From Candidatus Dormiibacterota bacterium (GTDB taxonomy: Bacteria > Chloroflexota > Dormibacteria > Dormibacterales > Dormibacteraceae), in NCBI GenBank assembly GCA_955652835.1, contig CATPBO010000007.1:1-34582 (forward strand): DNA of 34,582 nt, in the 5' to 3' direction. How positions within the stretch are numbered: position 1 is the stretch's first letter; every line of letters begins with the position of its first letter. The notes beneath the pieces are model-generated. The model saw only the letters and a program-made list of their open reading frames with translations. It made no database searches and was not told the DNA's origin. Positions 1 through 9,680 of this stretch are shown in pieces. Both the position numbers and the translations under genes were made by a program.

Positions 1-88
1 AGACGATCGCTCGGATCAACCGACTAAATGTAGCCATCAACGTACCAACGGCTTAGGATCGCCCTCGTCGTGTTGTTGAGTTCGTCGC

Positions 89-1780
89 ATGGCTGAGGAA
101 GCTCGGAAGCCGACCTTGCGGCAGTCGGATAGGAGCACCGCACGCTGGGTCGCGGCCGCCCTTCCGGGCCTGGCGCTGGTTTCGGTGGCGGTCATGATGT
201 TCATCCTCTTCGGCGTCCTCGACGCCATCCACTTCGGCTCGATCAGAGACTTCTTCACGCCCGACCCGCTGGCTGCGGGCGGAGTGCTCGCCCTGGTCGG
301 CGGCGCCGAGGGGGTGACCCTGAGCATCGTCATCGTGGCCGTCGTCTTCGGCATCCAGACGACGTCGTCGCGGTACTCGCCACGCATCATCGGCATCTTC
401 ACACGCAACCCGCTGAACGCCCTTGTGCTGAGCTTCGCGCTTGCCTCGATCCTCTACACCTTCCTGGTCCGGAGCGAGGTCAAGGCCGGCTACGTTCCGA
501 TGTGGAGCGTTGGCGTGGCTGAGGTTCTGGCGCTCATCAACTTCGCCATCCTGCTGCCGTACGTCAGCTACATCTTCGAGGTGATGCGGGCAGAGACGTT
601 GGTCGACAGCATCATGCGACGCGCCCGGCGAAAGCTGCGAGCCTCGACGAGCACCCGCCACACGCGCAGCAACCGCACTGCCCTGATGACATCCATCGCA
701 CAGGTGACCGATATCGCATTCGGCTCGATCCAGCTCGGCGACATGCCAATGGGCGTTCTCACGATCGATTTTCTCGGCCGCTTCCTGGCTGAGGACTACA
801 TGAAGCTCAGGAAGGATTTGTCGGCCGACTGGTTCCAGGTCGGACACGCGGAGCTGCCCGGTGCCTCCGACCAGATCGTGGCCGAGGTCAACCGCGCGCG
901 GACCTGGTTCGCCTACACGATCATGTCGAGCTTCGTCGACATGGTTGGCCTCACACCCGTGCACCGCAAAGAGGCGGTACACGCGATCGCGGTCGCCACT
1001 CGCGATGTCGGGATCAGCGCCATCCGGGTAGGTGACTCGGAAGTTGCAGAGCTCTGCGTTCGATTCTTCAACACATATTTGAGAGCGGCAATCAACCGCT
1101 CCGCGCCAACGTTCGCGTCCGGGATCATGAACGAGTACCGGAGGTTCGCCATGGGCGCGCTGGTGTGGCGCCCCGACCTGGCGATAGAGGCGGCGGCACA
1201 TCTCCTCCGATACGGCCGCCGCTTCGACGAAGCGGGCATGCCGGCGACCCTCGGAGCCGCGGCCGAGGACGTCGCGGACCTCGCCATCGAAGCCCGCAAT
1301 CGTGACGCCCAGGTCTCCCTCCAGCTGGCGCGCCTTCTGCTGCGCAACTTGCTCGACCTGAGCCCGAACGCCCGACCGATCGGACTAAACGGCATGTTCA
1401 AGGGTGTCGCCAAGCTGACCTTCTGGGCCATGGCCTCGGATCAGAAGGACATCGCCCGGGTTCTGGTCGAAGGCATCGCGGCGGCTCCGCCCGACTTTGT
1501 GGATGCCGCCCTCGACCGGATGGAGTCCATGCAGAACGGACTCTTCTGGGAGGTCAACGAGCGGGTCATCGCGTTTGACTGGGTCGAAAAGCCCCTACGC
1601 GACGAGATCCCTCGCCTGCGCGCGGCTCTGCGCCGTGCCAAGGCAACTGGAAACGGACTGCTGGTGGAGCTCGAGCAAGCTCCGACGGTCGCGCCAGACC
1701 TCGTGGCGCCTTCGCCGGCCGCCGCTCCGGTGGCTGCGCCCGCCAAGGCCGCGCCCGCTAATCCGGAACCGGCTGATTGA
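89..1780 (+). CDS. DUF2254-like predicted membrane protein
   Basis: 563-aa ORF; four N-terminal hydrophobic segments, 'FGIQTTSSRYSPRIIGIFTRN' resembling DUF2254 proteins, Ala/Pro-rich tail. Confidence 0.7.
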   Translation: MAEEARKPTLRQSDRSTARWVAAALPGLALVSVAVMMFILFGVLDAIHFGSIRDFFTPDPLAAGGVLALVGGAEGVTLSIVIVAVVFGIQTTSSRYSPRIIGIFTRNPLNALVLSFALASILYTFLVRSEVKAGYVPMWSVGVAEVLALINFAILLPYVSYIFEVMRAETLVDSIMRRARRKLRASTSTRHTRSNRTALMTSIAQVTDIAFGSIQLGDMPMGVLTIDFLGRFLAEDYMKLRKDLSADWFQVGHAELPGASDQIVAEVNRARTWFAYTIMSSFVDMVGLTPVHRKEAVHAIAVATRDVGISAIRVGDSEVAELCVRFFNTYLRAAINRSAPTFASGIMNEYRRFAMGALVWRPDLAIEAAAHLLRYGRRFDEAGMPATLGAAAEDVADLAIEARNRDAQVSLQLARLLLRNLLDLSPNARPIGLNGMFKGVAKLTFWAMASDQKDIARVLVEGIAAAPPDFVDAALDRMESMQNGLFWEVNERVIAFDWVEKPLRDEIPRLRAALRRAKATGNGLLVELEQAPTVAPDLVAPSPAAAPVAAPAKAAPANPEPAD

Positions 1781-2144
1781 TCATCGCGAGCGATGCCGTT
1801 TCGAAGTAGTCGAGCAGAGCCTTGCAGACCGCCGGCGCGAGCTCGAGCGATTCGACGGCCGCGGTCATGTGGCTCATCCAGGCGTCGCGTTCAGCCTGGC
1901 CGATCGCAAACGGCTGGTGCCGCAGCCGCAGGCGCGGATGGCCGCGGCGCTCGCTGTACGTCTGCGGCCCACCCCAGTACTGAATCAAGAAAAGCGTGAG
2001 CCGCTCGGTGGCGCCTGCGAGGTCCTCCTCTGGGTAGACCGCACGCAGGACCGGGTCCTCAGGCACGCGGGCATAGAACCGCTCGACCAGCAGCTTGAAA
2101 GTCTCCTCCCCGCCCGCGAGCTCGTAGACGCTCCGGTTCAGCAT
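1758..2144 (-). CDS. glbO: Group II truncated haemoglobin (trHbO-like globin)
   Basis: Globin signature: 'FYARVPEDPVLRAVYPEEDL', 'YWGGPQTYSERRGHPRLRLRHQPFAIG..RDAWMSHM'. ORF open to 2165, but ATG at 2144 (MLNRSVYELAGGEE) is preceded by TAGCAT-N7. Confidence 0.9.
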   Translation of the reverse strand: MLNRSVYELAGGEETFKLLVERFYARVPEDPVLRAVYPEEDLAGATERLTLFLIQYWGGPQTYSERRGHPRLRLRHQPFAIGQAERDAWMSHMTAAVESLELAPAVCKALLDYFETASLAMINQPVPD

Positions 2145-2170
2145 CGCCTCGATGCTACCGGCCAATAAAC

Positions 2171-2635
2171 TTGCAGACCGAAATGGATCGCGAACGGATG
2201 CGCAATCAGTTCCTGGCGAGTTTGATCTTCCTCATCATCCAGTTCCTGCTGGGCATGGCGGTCAACCTCTTCGTGAAGATCTCTCTCAACCATCCAGGCG
2301 CTAATCCCCCGGAATACTTCAGCGGGGTCGCACAGAGCGTCACGTGGGCGATCCTTCACGGCCACGTGCTCCTCATCCTCCATGCCAGCCTTGGGCTGAT
2401 CCTCGTGTTGAACGGGGTGGGACTGCTGATCGCCGCCATCAGGATGCGAGCCAGAAATCTCATCACCGCCACCGCATTCGGAGCCTTCGGCATCCTCGCG
2501 GCAGGCTTCAACGGCGGCAGCTACCTGAACTATCACGAGGATTTCAGCTCGATGTTGATGGCGACCTTTTTCGCCGTCGCCGTCGTCTCTTATGCGGTGG
2601 GTCTTTTCGTGACCGGCCGTCCCGCTCGCGCTTAG
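2171..2635 (+). CDS. Small integral membrane protein, unknown function
   Basis: 154-aa ORF with about four TM helices; ATG at 2183 is an alternative to TTG at 2171. Confidence 0.65.
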   Translation: MQTEMDRERMRNQFLASLIFLIIQFLLGMAVNLFVKISLNHPGANPPEYFSGVAQSVTWAILHGHVLLILHASLGLILVLNGVGLLIAAIRMRARNLITATAFGAFGILAAGFNGGSYLNYHEDFSSMLMATFFAVAVVSYAVGLFVTGRPARA

Positions 2636-3558
2636 GTTTTCGTTTCGACCCCCGCTCCGGCCAAGATTTCGTCGGTCGGGCGGACGATCGCCTGCGCCGC
2701 CTTGAGCCCGGTCTTGGCCAGGTAGCGTTCGACGATCCGGCGACCAACCGCGTACCCACCCATGTGCGGAATGCCCGCCGGCCGCCGGCCCATGCGTTCG
2801 GCTACTACGTCGCCCAGGACGTATGAGGTCCACTCGGGGAAGGAGCTCCCCGTCCCAAAAGCGCTCGTGACCTTGTCAAACGCGTCATCGAGAGCTGGGC
2901 CTGTCACGCCCGCATACCAGGCACCGGTCGATTCCGGTCCGCAAACCTCGACCGTGAACATCTCGGCCAGGCCTTCGTGGACCACCCACTCGGCAAGGTT
3001 GAATCCAGTATCGACGTTCGGCGTGCGGAGGTTGTGAGCGAGCTCATGGACACCGCACGCACCGATCCTCGTCACGTTGTAGTCGCTCGGCCATGCGACC
3101 ATCCAGATGCTTCCGGGCGTCGCGCCCATTCCGTAATAGCCGAGAGTGCGCTCGATGAAGATCGGGTCGTCCGGGTTGCCGAGCGTCAGCTCCACCTTGA
3201 TCTTCTCTGGGTGCCGGATACCCGGCAGGACAGAACGCTGATACTCCCACGCGCGCGCCAGCTCACGGCGGAGCTGGCCCCAAGCGTCGGCCTCGATGAG
3301 TCGCTTCAGCGCGTCGGGGTAGCGTGGATCGTCCACGCCGACGCGAAAACCGTCGCCCTCCTCATGGATCTGCTTGAGCAGCTTCAGCGGTTGCTCATCG
3401 AAGGCGGAGATGCCTCGCATCGCGGCCAGAGCGTCCATGCGGGCGGATGCCGGCAGAGTGAGCAAGCGAGTCATCGCGGCCGCGTCGTCGCGGACGTCGA
3501 TCTCAATCTGGTCGTCAGTCGTCAGAACCAAGGTCTTGCTTTCATGGTGCCAGCACAC
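2632..3558 (-). CDS. Predicted Zn-dependent protease (DUF2268-like)
   Basis: HEXXH motif in 'GVHELAHNLRTPNVD' followed by 'EWVVHEGLAEMF'. Confidence 0.75.
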   Translation of the reverse strand: MCWHHESKTLVLTTDDQIEIDVRDDAAAMTRLLTLPASARMDALAAMRGISAFDEQPLKLLKQIHEEGDGFRVGVDDPRYPDALKRLIEADAWGQLRRELARAWEYQRSVLPGIRHPEKIKVELTLGNPDDPIFIERTLGYYGMGATPGSIWMVAWPSDYNVTRIGACGVHELAHNLRTPNVDTGFNLAEWVVHEGLAEMFTVEVCGPESTGAWYAGVTGPALDDAFDKVTSAFGTGSSFPEWTSYVLGDVVAERMGRRPAGIPHMGGYAVGRRIVERYLAKTGLKAAQAIVRPTDEILAGAGVETKT

Positions 3559-3606
3559 GCTGGGGCCCTGCCTTCTGCCCCCCTGGCCACCAAGTGCGAC
3601 AGGGAC

Positions 3607-3625
3607 GGCCGGAGTGAATCCGGCC
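3607..3625 (-). terminator. Hairpin, possible terminator of the 3640-3903 minus ORF
   Basis: Perfect 7-bp stem GGCCGGA-gtgaa-TCCGGCC just downstream of the minus ORF stop; no strong T-tract. Confidence 0.4.
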
Positions 3626-3639
3626 TACGTCAATGACTC

Positions 3640-3894
3640 TTACGAGGTCTGACTTCCGGTGCGCTGCCGGGAGGACAGAGCCAGTGCCCTGTCAACGGCA
3701 CCGGCTCCGTCTGCGTCGGTGACCGTCGTGTAACCGAACCCCAAGCCAGGGCGGTGGTAGACAACACGCCAGAGGTGCGCCCGGCGGCCATCCTTGCCCT
3801 GGTTCCTCACGGCCCCGCCGTAAACGGTCACTGCGTCCGACGCTACCCGTCGCGGCCCCCGACAGCCATCCTGAAAATCAATGAGGGCCGTCAT
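3640..3894 (-). CDS. Small hypothetical protein
   Basis: ORF MTALIDFQDGC...HLWRVVYHRPGLGFGYTTVTDADGAGAVDRALAL; followed by a hairpin; no recognised family. Confidence 0.4.
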   Translation of the reverse strand: MTALIDFQDGCRGPRRVASDAVTVYGGAVRNQGKDGRRAHLWRVVYHRPGLGFGYTTVTDADGAGAVDRALALSSRQRTGSQTS

Positions 3895-3897
3895 TGA
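3878..3897. promoter_or_regulatory. Inverted repeat TCAATGA-N6-TCATTGA, candidate operator
   Basis: Perfect 7-bp arms; overlaps TTGAAA (possible -35) and lies upstream of TATCAT (3915-3920) and GTG 3929. Confidence 0.4.
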
Positions 3898-3928
3898 AAT
3901 CAAGCAGGCGGCTTTATCATCGCCCCCT

Positions 3929-4879
3929 GTGGGCGAACTCCTCTATTTGAGCCGTGCAGATGTTGAGCGGCTGCTCGATATCGACTCCATGCTCGACGCG
4001 CTGGGCAAGGCGCTCGTCGTCTTCTCTTCGGGGATCACCTCCGTCCCCCCGCGAGTGGGCGCGCGGGTCGGTGATCTCGGGATCCTGGGAGCGATGGCGG
4101 GCTATGTGCCCGGCATCGCGCTCGAGGTGAAGCTCGTCTCCGTCTTCCCGGCCAACCATGACCATGGATTGCCCTCACACCAGGGCTTGATCGCGGTTTT
4201 CGATGAGGACACCGGAGCCCCGCTAGTTGTGATGGACGGCACCTACATCACGGCGATCAGAACGGGCGGCACGGCCGCCGTGGCGGCGCGACTCCTCGCC
4301 CGCGACGACGCCTCGGTGCTGGCAATCCTGGGCGCAGGCGTGCAGGGTGGATCGCATCTCGAGACTTTTCCACGTATCCGCGACTTCAAAGAGATACGTG
4401 TGGCCTCCCGCCACGCGGACAAAGCCAAAGCCCTGGTGTCGCGACATTCACGTGCCGTGTTCGCGGAGTCGTTTGAAGCTGCCGTGCGAGGGGCAGACGT
4501 GATCGCCTGCTGCACCGACGCGCGCGATCCGATCCTCCGGCGTGAATGGTTGAAGCCCGGAGTCCACCTCAGCTCCGTCGGCGGGACCTGGGGGCCAGAG
4601 CTCGATGCCGCGACGATTGCCGCGGGCAGAGTGTTCGTCGAGTGGCGCGGCGCCGCGACCAATCCTCCGCCGGCAGGCGCGGTCGAGCTGCAGGGCTTGG
4701 ACCCGGATAGCATCACCGAGGTTGGCGAGGTCCTCGCGGGCACGAAGCCTGGCCGCATGTCCCCCGATGAGATCACCATCTACAAGTCCACCGGCCACGC
4801 GGTCGAAGATGCCGCTACCGCGCGGTTGATCTATGACAGGGCGAAGGCCGAAGGTGTTGGTGTCTCGCTCGTCCTTTAG
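3929..4879 (+). CDS. Ornithine cyclodeaminase / mu-crystallin family protein
   Basis: 'LGAGVQGGSHLETFPRIRDFKEIRVASRH', 'GADVIACCTDARDPILRREWLKPGVHLSSVGG', 'IYKSTGHAVEDAATA'. ORF open to 3881; GTG 3929 preferred because of the upstream -10-like element. Confidence 0.9.
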   Translation: MGELLYLSRADVERLLDIDSMLDALGKALVVFSSGITSVPPRVGARVGDLGILGAMAGYVPGIALEVKLVSVFPANHDHGLPSHQGLIAVFDEDTGAPLVVMDGTYITAIRTGGTAAVAARLLARDDASVLAILGAGVQGGSHLETFPRIRDFKEIRVASRHADKAKALVSRHSRAVFAESFEAAVRGADVIACCTDARDPILRREWLKPGVHLSSVGGTWGPELDAATIAAGRVFVEWRGAATNPPPAGAVELQGLDPDSITEVGEVLAGTKPGRMSPDEITIYKSTGHAVEDAATARLIYDRAKAEGVGVSLVL

Positions 4880-5514
4880 ATCTCGATTAGGCGCGACGGA
4901 ATTGCGTTGACGATGCGTGCGCCGTCGAGATGCAGCTCAGGAAGATTCCGGCCATAAGGGTGAACGTGCCCGTGGACCAGCAGGAGCGGATGAAATTCCT
5001 TGAAGAGCCGGTTGAAGGCTTTGAACCCCTCGTGGGTTGCGTCCTTCGCCTCGGCGACACCGAACGGCGGCGCGTGCGTGACCAAGACGTCGAGCTTGCG
5101 ACCCGCGCGAACGCGTTTGAGGCGAATCCAAAGCTCCAGCCTGATGGCACGTCGCAGCATTTGGGCTTGTGAGTACTGGTTGGGACCTTCCTTGTACCGA
5201 AGGCTTCCGCCAAGACCGGCAATGCGCAGGCCGTTGACCTCGAGCACGCGACCGTCCACGTTGTCGCACCCCTGCGGCCCAGGGACCGGAATCTCGGACT
5301 GCAGAGGCACCCAGGTGGTGTCTGGCGGCTTGACGTTCGGATCATGGTTGCCCGGCACATATAGGAGTGGAACGTTGGCGCGGCTGACCAGGTATTCGAG
5401 GTAGTCGAACGGAAGGTCTCCGCACGACACGACGAGGTCCGGCGCCAGCGTCGCGAGCTTGTCCCCGTAAAGCGATTCGTCGACCTCGTCGGCGACCGCG
5501 AGAATTCTCGTCAC
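4876..5514 (-). CDS. Calcineurin-like metallophosphoesterase
   Basis: Motifs 'VSCGDLPFDYLEYL', 'LLYVPGNHDPN', 'LVTHAPPFG', 'LLVHGHVHPYGR'. Confidence 0.9.
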   Translation of the reverse strand: MTRILAVADEVDESLYGDKLATLAPDLVVSCGDLPFDYLEYLVSRANVPLLYVPGNHDPNVKPPDTTWVPLQSEIPVPGPQGCDNVDGRVLEVNGLRIAGLGGSLRYKEGPNQYSQAQMLRRAIRLELWIRLKRVRAGRKLDVLVTHAPPFGVAEAKDATHEGFKAFNRLFKEFHPLLLVHGHVHPYGRNLPELHLDGARIVNAIPSRLIEI

Positions 5515-5578
5515 CGCTCCCCTTCTCGCACCCGCTCTAAAGTGCGCCCTGCGCGCGCCCGGCGGACAGCGAGGATTC

Positions 5579-7330
5579 TCAGGCGAGGACCTCGTGCCTC
5601 GCCGTCAGCCGCTCGATCTCGGCAGCGCGAGCCTTGTCGAAACCTTCCGCGAGTCCCTGCTTCAAGATGCGCGCGATCTCCGGCGCGGAATGCAGTCGCG
5701 GAAGGTAGACGAAGTCGGCGCCCGCCTCGTAAAAGCTCAGAGCCTGGGCTATGTGCTCGGTGGTCAGCATGACCTTCGCCTTCGGACAGGTCGCGCGGAT
5801 GTTGCGCAGCAGCCTCAAGTTGCTGGTGCCGCGAAGGATGTCGTCGGTGATGCTCGAGACGACGAGCTCGGCGTCCTGCATGCCGATGTGCCGCAGCGTA
5901 TCGGCGTGCGCAACGTCACCGTAGATGCTGCTGATCCCACGCTGGCGGAGCTCGCGCATCACCTTCGGGTTGAAATCGACGACCAGGATCTTGCTGAGGA
6001 ACTCCTTGACCTGCAGCGGCTCGCCGTCGTGCTCGAACTCGTGAAGGATGGAGCTGGCGTCTCGGAAGAAACCCAGGAAGACAAACGTCTCGTGCCGCGT
6101 CTCGGAGCGCTCTTGCTCTGTCTCCGCGGAGTCGAGGTCCTTGATCCGCAGCGCCCGCAACAAACCGCCGAGCACCCGCTGCACGCGATGGCTCGAGTTG
6201 ATCATGTAAGTCGAGACGACGGACGTAAGCGCAAACGTGATGATGACGATCGTCAGCACCTCTGACGGGATCTGGGGCGGGTGGCGGGCCAACCCGAGCG
6301 AGGCGATGACAATCGAGAACTCGCTGACCTGCGCGAGGTTGATCGCAGGCAGAAGGCTGGTCCGGAGGCCGAGGCGCAGCCAGTACAGAATGGGGACGAT
6401 CGAGAGCCGGCTCACCATTACAAACGCGGACGCGGCCAATGCGATCAAGACGACATGAAGGCTCGGCACCGTGATCTGCATGCCGAGCGCGACGAAGAAG
6501 AGGGTGACGAAGAAGTCCCTGATGCTGACCGCTTTGGCCATGACGTCCAGGTTGTAGGGAAAGGTCGAAAGGCTGATCCCGGCGATCAGCGCACCCATCT
6601 CTCGAGAGAGCCCGATGTAGCTGGCGACTCCGGCGAGGAAAAAGCACCAGGCCAGAGCGCTGACAAGCACCAGCTCCGGAGCCTTTGCGACTGCACGAAA
6701 CAGATACGGGAGGACGTACTTCGACAGGGCCAGCCCGCCGACGACGAGCAGTGCACCCTTCCAGAGCGAGAAGGCGAGCGGCAGCAGGTTGGGGCTCTCG
6801 ATGTTCGGCTGGACGGCGATCATGGCCACGGCCCACAAGTCCTGAATGACCAGGACTCCGAGCGTGATCCGGCCGGGCAGCGTGTCGAGCTCGAACTTGT
6901 CGTACAGGAGCTTGACCACGACGAGGGTGCTCGACAGGCTCATGCAGGCGGCCAGGTAGATCAAGGAGTAGTTGCCAGACGTGACGCGCTCCCCGAGGAG
7001 GTAGAAGAAGCCGAGGCCAAGCGCGATGCAGATCGGAACCTGCAGAGCGCCCGTGACCAGAACCGCAGGCCCGGCAGTGGCGAGTTTCTTGAGGTCGATC
7101 TCCAGGCCGATGATGAAGAGCAGGAGGATCAGCCCGATCTCCGCGACGGTCGCGATGCTCGCCTGGTCGGTCACCAGGCCAAGGCCGATGTTGGGTCCGA
7201 TTACCACCCCGGTCACCAGGTAGGCGAGGATCAAGGGCTGCCGGAGGCGCCATCCGATCAGAGCGAGAAGCGCAGCTGCGCTGACGCAGATCCCGATGCT
7301 GTAGAGCAGGTCGTTGGTGGGTACGCTCAT
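5579..7330 (-). CDS. Kef-type cation/H+ antiporter (CPA2) with C-terminal TrkA-N domain
   Basis: Multi-TM N-terminus plus 'KILVVDFNPKVMRELRQRGISSIYGDVAHADTLRHIGMQDAELVVSSI'. Start MSVPTND at 7330 overlaps the SDR stop as ATGA. Confidence 0.9.
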   Translation of the reverse strand: MSVPTNDLLYSIGICVSAAALLALIGWRLRQPLILAYLVTGVVIGPNIGLGLVTDQASIATVAEIGLILLLFIIGLEIDLKKLATAGPAVLVTGALQVPICIALGLGFFYLLGERVTSGNYSLIYLAACMSLSSTLVVVKLLYDKFELDTLPGRITLGVLVIQDLWAVAMIAVQPNIESPNLLPLAFSLWKGALLVVGGLALSKYVLPYLFRAVAKAPELVLVSALAWCFFLAGVASYIGLSREMGALIAGISLSTFPYNLDVMAKAVSIRDFFVTLFFVALGMQITVPSLHVVLIALAASAFVMVSRLSIVPILYWLRLGLRTSLLPAINLAQVSEFSIVIASLGLARHPPQIPSEVLTIVIITFALTSVVSTYMINSSHRVQRVLGGLLRALRIKDLDSAETEQERSETRHETFVFLGFFRDASSILHEFEHDGEPLQVKEFLSKILVVDFNPKVMRELRQRGISSIYGDVAHADTLRHIGMQDAELVVSSITDDILRGTSNLRLLRNIRATCPKAKVMLTTEHIAQALSFYEAGADFVYLPRLHSAPEIARILKQGLAEGFDKARAAEIERLTARHEVLA

Positions 7331-8160
7331 CGGCTCGCCGCCTTGGCGTCGAGGTGATCCCAACGGCCTTCGAACATAGACGCCTCCGACGGGTCGCCGA
7401 GGATGAGGAAGCGCTGATGGCGCATGCCTTCGATCAGCGTTGAGGCCAGCTGTTCCAGCTGCAGCGGGGAATCCGGCGCTCTATCGGAACCGCTGAAGAG
7501 GCGGCCGACGCCTCGCGACCTCGTGTTCTGCCCGATTCGTGGCCCCTTGGCCCCCGGGCAGAAAATCGAAACGCAGACACCGCTGCCCTGCAGCTCGCGG
7601 GCTAGGCCCTCGGTGAAAACAGCCAGCGCCGCATGGCCGGTGTCATATGGCAACGACAGGGGGTCGGTTGGCTGCAGCCCGCCGTATGACACGACGTTGA
7701 TGATGTGGCCCGAGCCACGCGATGTCATGTGCGGCAGGAAGGCCGTCGACGTGCGCACCGTGCCGACGAGGTTCGTCCCCAGCATCCAGGTCCAGTCATC
7801 GCCCGAGATCTTTTCCACCTTGCCCTGGAGCAGCACGCCCGCGGCGTTGACGACGACGTCGACTCGTCCCATCGACTTCACCGAGTCGCGGACCAGCGAA
7901 CGGACCGACGCATCGCTCCTCACGTCGGTGGACAACGCGATCGCCGCCTCGGACGTGCCCAGCCGCAGCACCTCCTCCACCGTGCGGTCCATGCGAGGCC
8001 CGTCGAAGTCTGCCACCACGATGTTGGAACCCTGGCGGGCCAGCGCCTTCGCGACCGCACGACCGAGCCCGCTGCCCCCGCCGACGATGACAGCCACCCG
8101 TTGTGAAAAGCTGCCGTGGGAGAGCGGTCCGGCCTCGGGGTCTATGGACACCGGCCGCAT
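7327..8160 (-). CDS. Short-chain dehydrogenase/reductase
   Basis: 'VAVIVGGGSGLGRAVAKALARQGSNIVVADFD' cofactor motif, 'VVNAAGVL'; YxxxK-equivalent region is YDTGHAA. Confidence 0.85.
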   Translation of the reverse strand: MRPVSIDPEAGPLSHGSFSQRVAVIVGGGSGLGRAVAKALARQGSNIVVADFDGPRMDRTVEEVLRLGTSEAAIALSTDVRSDASVRSLVRDSVKSMGRVDVVVNAAGVLLQGKVEKISGDDWTWMLGTNLVGTVRTSTAFLPHMTSRGSGHIINVVSYGGLQPTDPLSLPYDTGHAALAVFTEGLARELQGSGVCVSIFCPGAKGPRIGQNTRSRGVGRLFSGSDRAPDSPLQLEQLASTLIEGMRHQRFLILGDPSEASMFEGRWDHLDAKAASR

Positions 8161-8161
8161 T

Positions 8162-8860
8162 CTATTTGCCAGCGCTCACCATCGAACCAGTGAACAGCCT
8201 CCCATCCTCGATTTTCACGGCGCGATCGGCCATGGCGGCGATGGCTTCGTCATGGGTGGCCACGATGATGGTCGTGCGGCCGCGGAACGAGCGGATCAGG
8301 TCGACGATCGCGGCTGAAGTCTCGCTGTCGAGCTGGCCGGTCGGCTCGTCGGCAAGAAGCAGCCTTGGCTCTTTGACGATGGCGCGGGCCAGGGCGACCC
8401 GCTGCTGCTCGCCACCTGAGAGCTCAAACGAACGGTGGCGCATCCGAGCTTCCAGGCCGACAGAGACCAGGGCTTTGAAAGCGCTAGTTTCGGCGCCCGC
8501 AGGAGGGCGACCCATGAGCTGCAACGGCAGGGCTACATTCTCGGCTGCAGACATGAGCGGCACTAGACCCGGCGACTGGAAGACGAATCCGATCGTGCGA
8601 AGCCTATAGACGGCAAGCGGGTCGCCACGGAGCGCGGCGACGTCGATGCCGCCGACCATCACCGACCCGGCATCCGGGCGGTCAAGGCCGCCGATGACGC
8701 CCATCAGAGTCGTCTTGCCCGAACCCGACGGCCCGAGCAGGGCGACCAGCTCCCCTTCAGCGACGTCCAGGTCGACACCCTGCAGTGCCGCCACCGAGGT
8801 CCCGCCTGCCAGGTACCGGCGTTCAACACCGCGCAGCTGCACGAGCGGCTCAGCCATCAT
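8162..8860 (-). CDS. ABC transporter ATP-binding protein (LolD/MacB-type)
   Basis: Walker A 'GPSGSGKTTL', signature 'LSGGEQQRVALARA', Walker B 'LLLADEPTG'. Confidence 0.95.
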   Translation of the reverse strand: MMAEPLVQLRGVERRYLAGGTSVAALQGVDLDVAEGELVALLGPSGSGKTTLMGVIGGLDRPDAGSVMVGGIDVAALRGDPLAVYRLRTIGFVFQSPGLVPLMSAAENVALPLQLMGRPPAGAETSAFKALVSVGLEARMRHRSFELSGGEQQRVALARAIVKEPRLLLADEPTGQLDSETSAAIVDLIRSFRGRTTIIVATHDEAIAAMADRAVKIEDGRLFTGSMVSAGK

Positions 8861-9680
8861 CGGCCCGTTCGATGATCACCCGCCCGCCGTCCACGCGCAC
8901 CCGTACTCGAGCGCCCAATCCTGCTTCCTGGCGAACCGATTTCGGCAGCTGCAGCCGTCCGGCTGGGTCGACGATGAGAAGCTCTCCCGTCTCAGCGCGC
9001 GTCTCCGTGGACGTGCGGCCGTCTCGGATGCGCAGCACTCGGTCGACGTGACGCTCCACCTCATGGTCGTGCGTCACCATCACGACGGTGGTCCCGTCGC
9101 GGTCTCGAAGCTTGCCCAGATCCTCGAGCATGCGACGCGCTGAGGCGCGGTCCAGCTCCGCCGTCGGCTCATCGGCCAGCAGCACCTTCGGACGGTTAGC
9201 GACCGCGACCCCTAACGCCAGGCGCTGCTGTTCGCCGCCAGACAGCTGCGCCGGGACGTGGTCGCGACGGTGCGAGAGCCCGAGTGTGTCGAGAAGCTCG
9301 GTCGCGCGGTCGAGCCTCTCCTTTCGCGGTCGCCCGGCCAGCAACTGTGGCAGCTGCAGGTTCTCTGATGCGGTGAGCTCAGGCGTAAGGTTCAGCGTTG
9401 CGTTCTGCCATACGTAGCCGATGACGTCGCGGCGGTACGTATCGCGTGCTCGATCCGTCAGCGATCCGAGTTCGATGCCCTCGACCAGCGCCTGGCCGGC
9501 GCTGGGCTTCTCTACGGCGGCTAGAACGTTCATCAATGTGGTCTTGCCGCTGCCGCTGGCGCCGACGATCGCGACGACCTCGCCCTCCTCGATCGTCATG
9601 TCCAAGCCCTGCAAGGCGAAGACCTCAAGGTCTGTTGCCTTGTAGATGTGCACCAACGACCGGCACTCGATCACAGTCAT
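8850..9680 (-). CDS. ABC transporter ATP-binding protein with C-terminal AbrB/SpoVT-like segment
   Basis: Walker A 'GASGSGKTTL', 'LSGGEQQRLALGVA', 'VLLADEPTAELD'; C-terminal 'LLIVDPAGRLQLPKSVRQEAGLGARVRVRVDGGRVIIERADDG'. Confidence 0.93.
   Translation of the reverse strand: MTVIECRSLVHIYKATDLEVFALQGLDMTIEEGEVVAIVGASGSGKTTLMNVLAAVEKPSAGQALVEGIELGSLTDRARDTYRRDVIGYVWQNATLNLTPELTASENLQLPQLLAGRPRKERLDRATELLDTLGLSHRRDHVPAQLSGGEQQRLALGVAVANRPKVLLADEPTAELDRASARRMLEDLGKLRDRDGTTVVMVTHDHEVERHVDRVLRIRDGRTSTETRAETGELLIVDPAGRLQLPKSVRQEAGLGARVRVRVDGGRVIIERADDG

Noticed and set aside
53-1201. Long antisense ORF (382 aa) opposite the DUF2254-like gene
   Set aside because: Low-complexity Arg/Asp/His-rich shadow ORF typical of high-GC DNA; the plus frame has recognisable membrane-protein content.
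6281-7357. 358-aa plus-strand ORF inside the antiporter gene
   Set aside because: Shadow ORF antisense to a clear Kef/TrkA protein. The same reasoning applies to 20979-22046, 23599-24555, 5916-7253 and similar ORFs.
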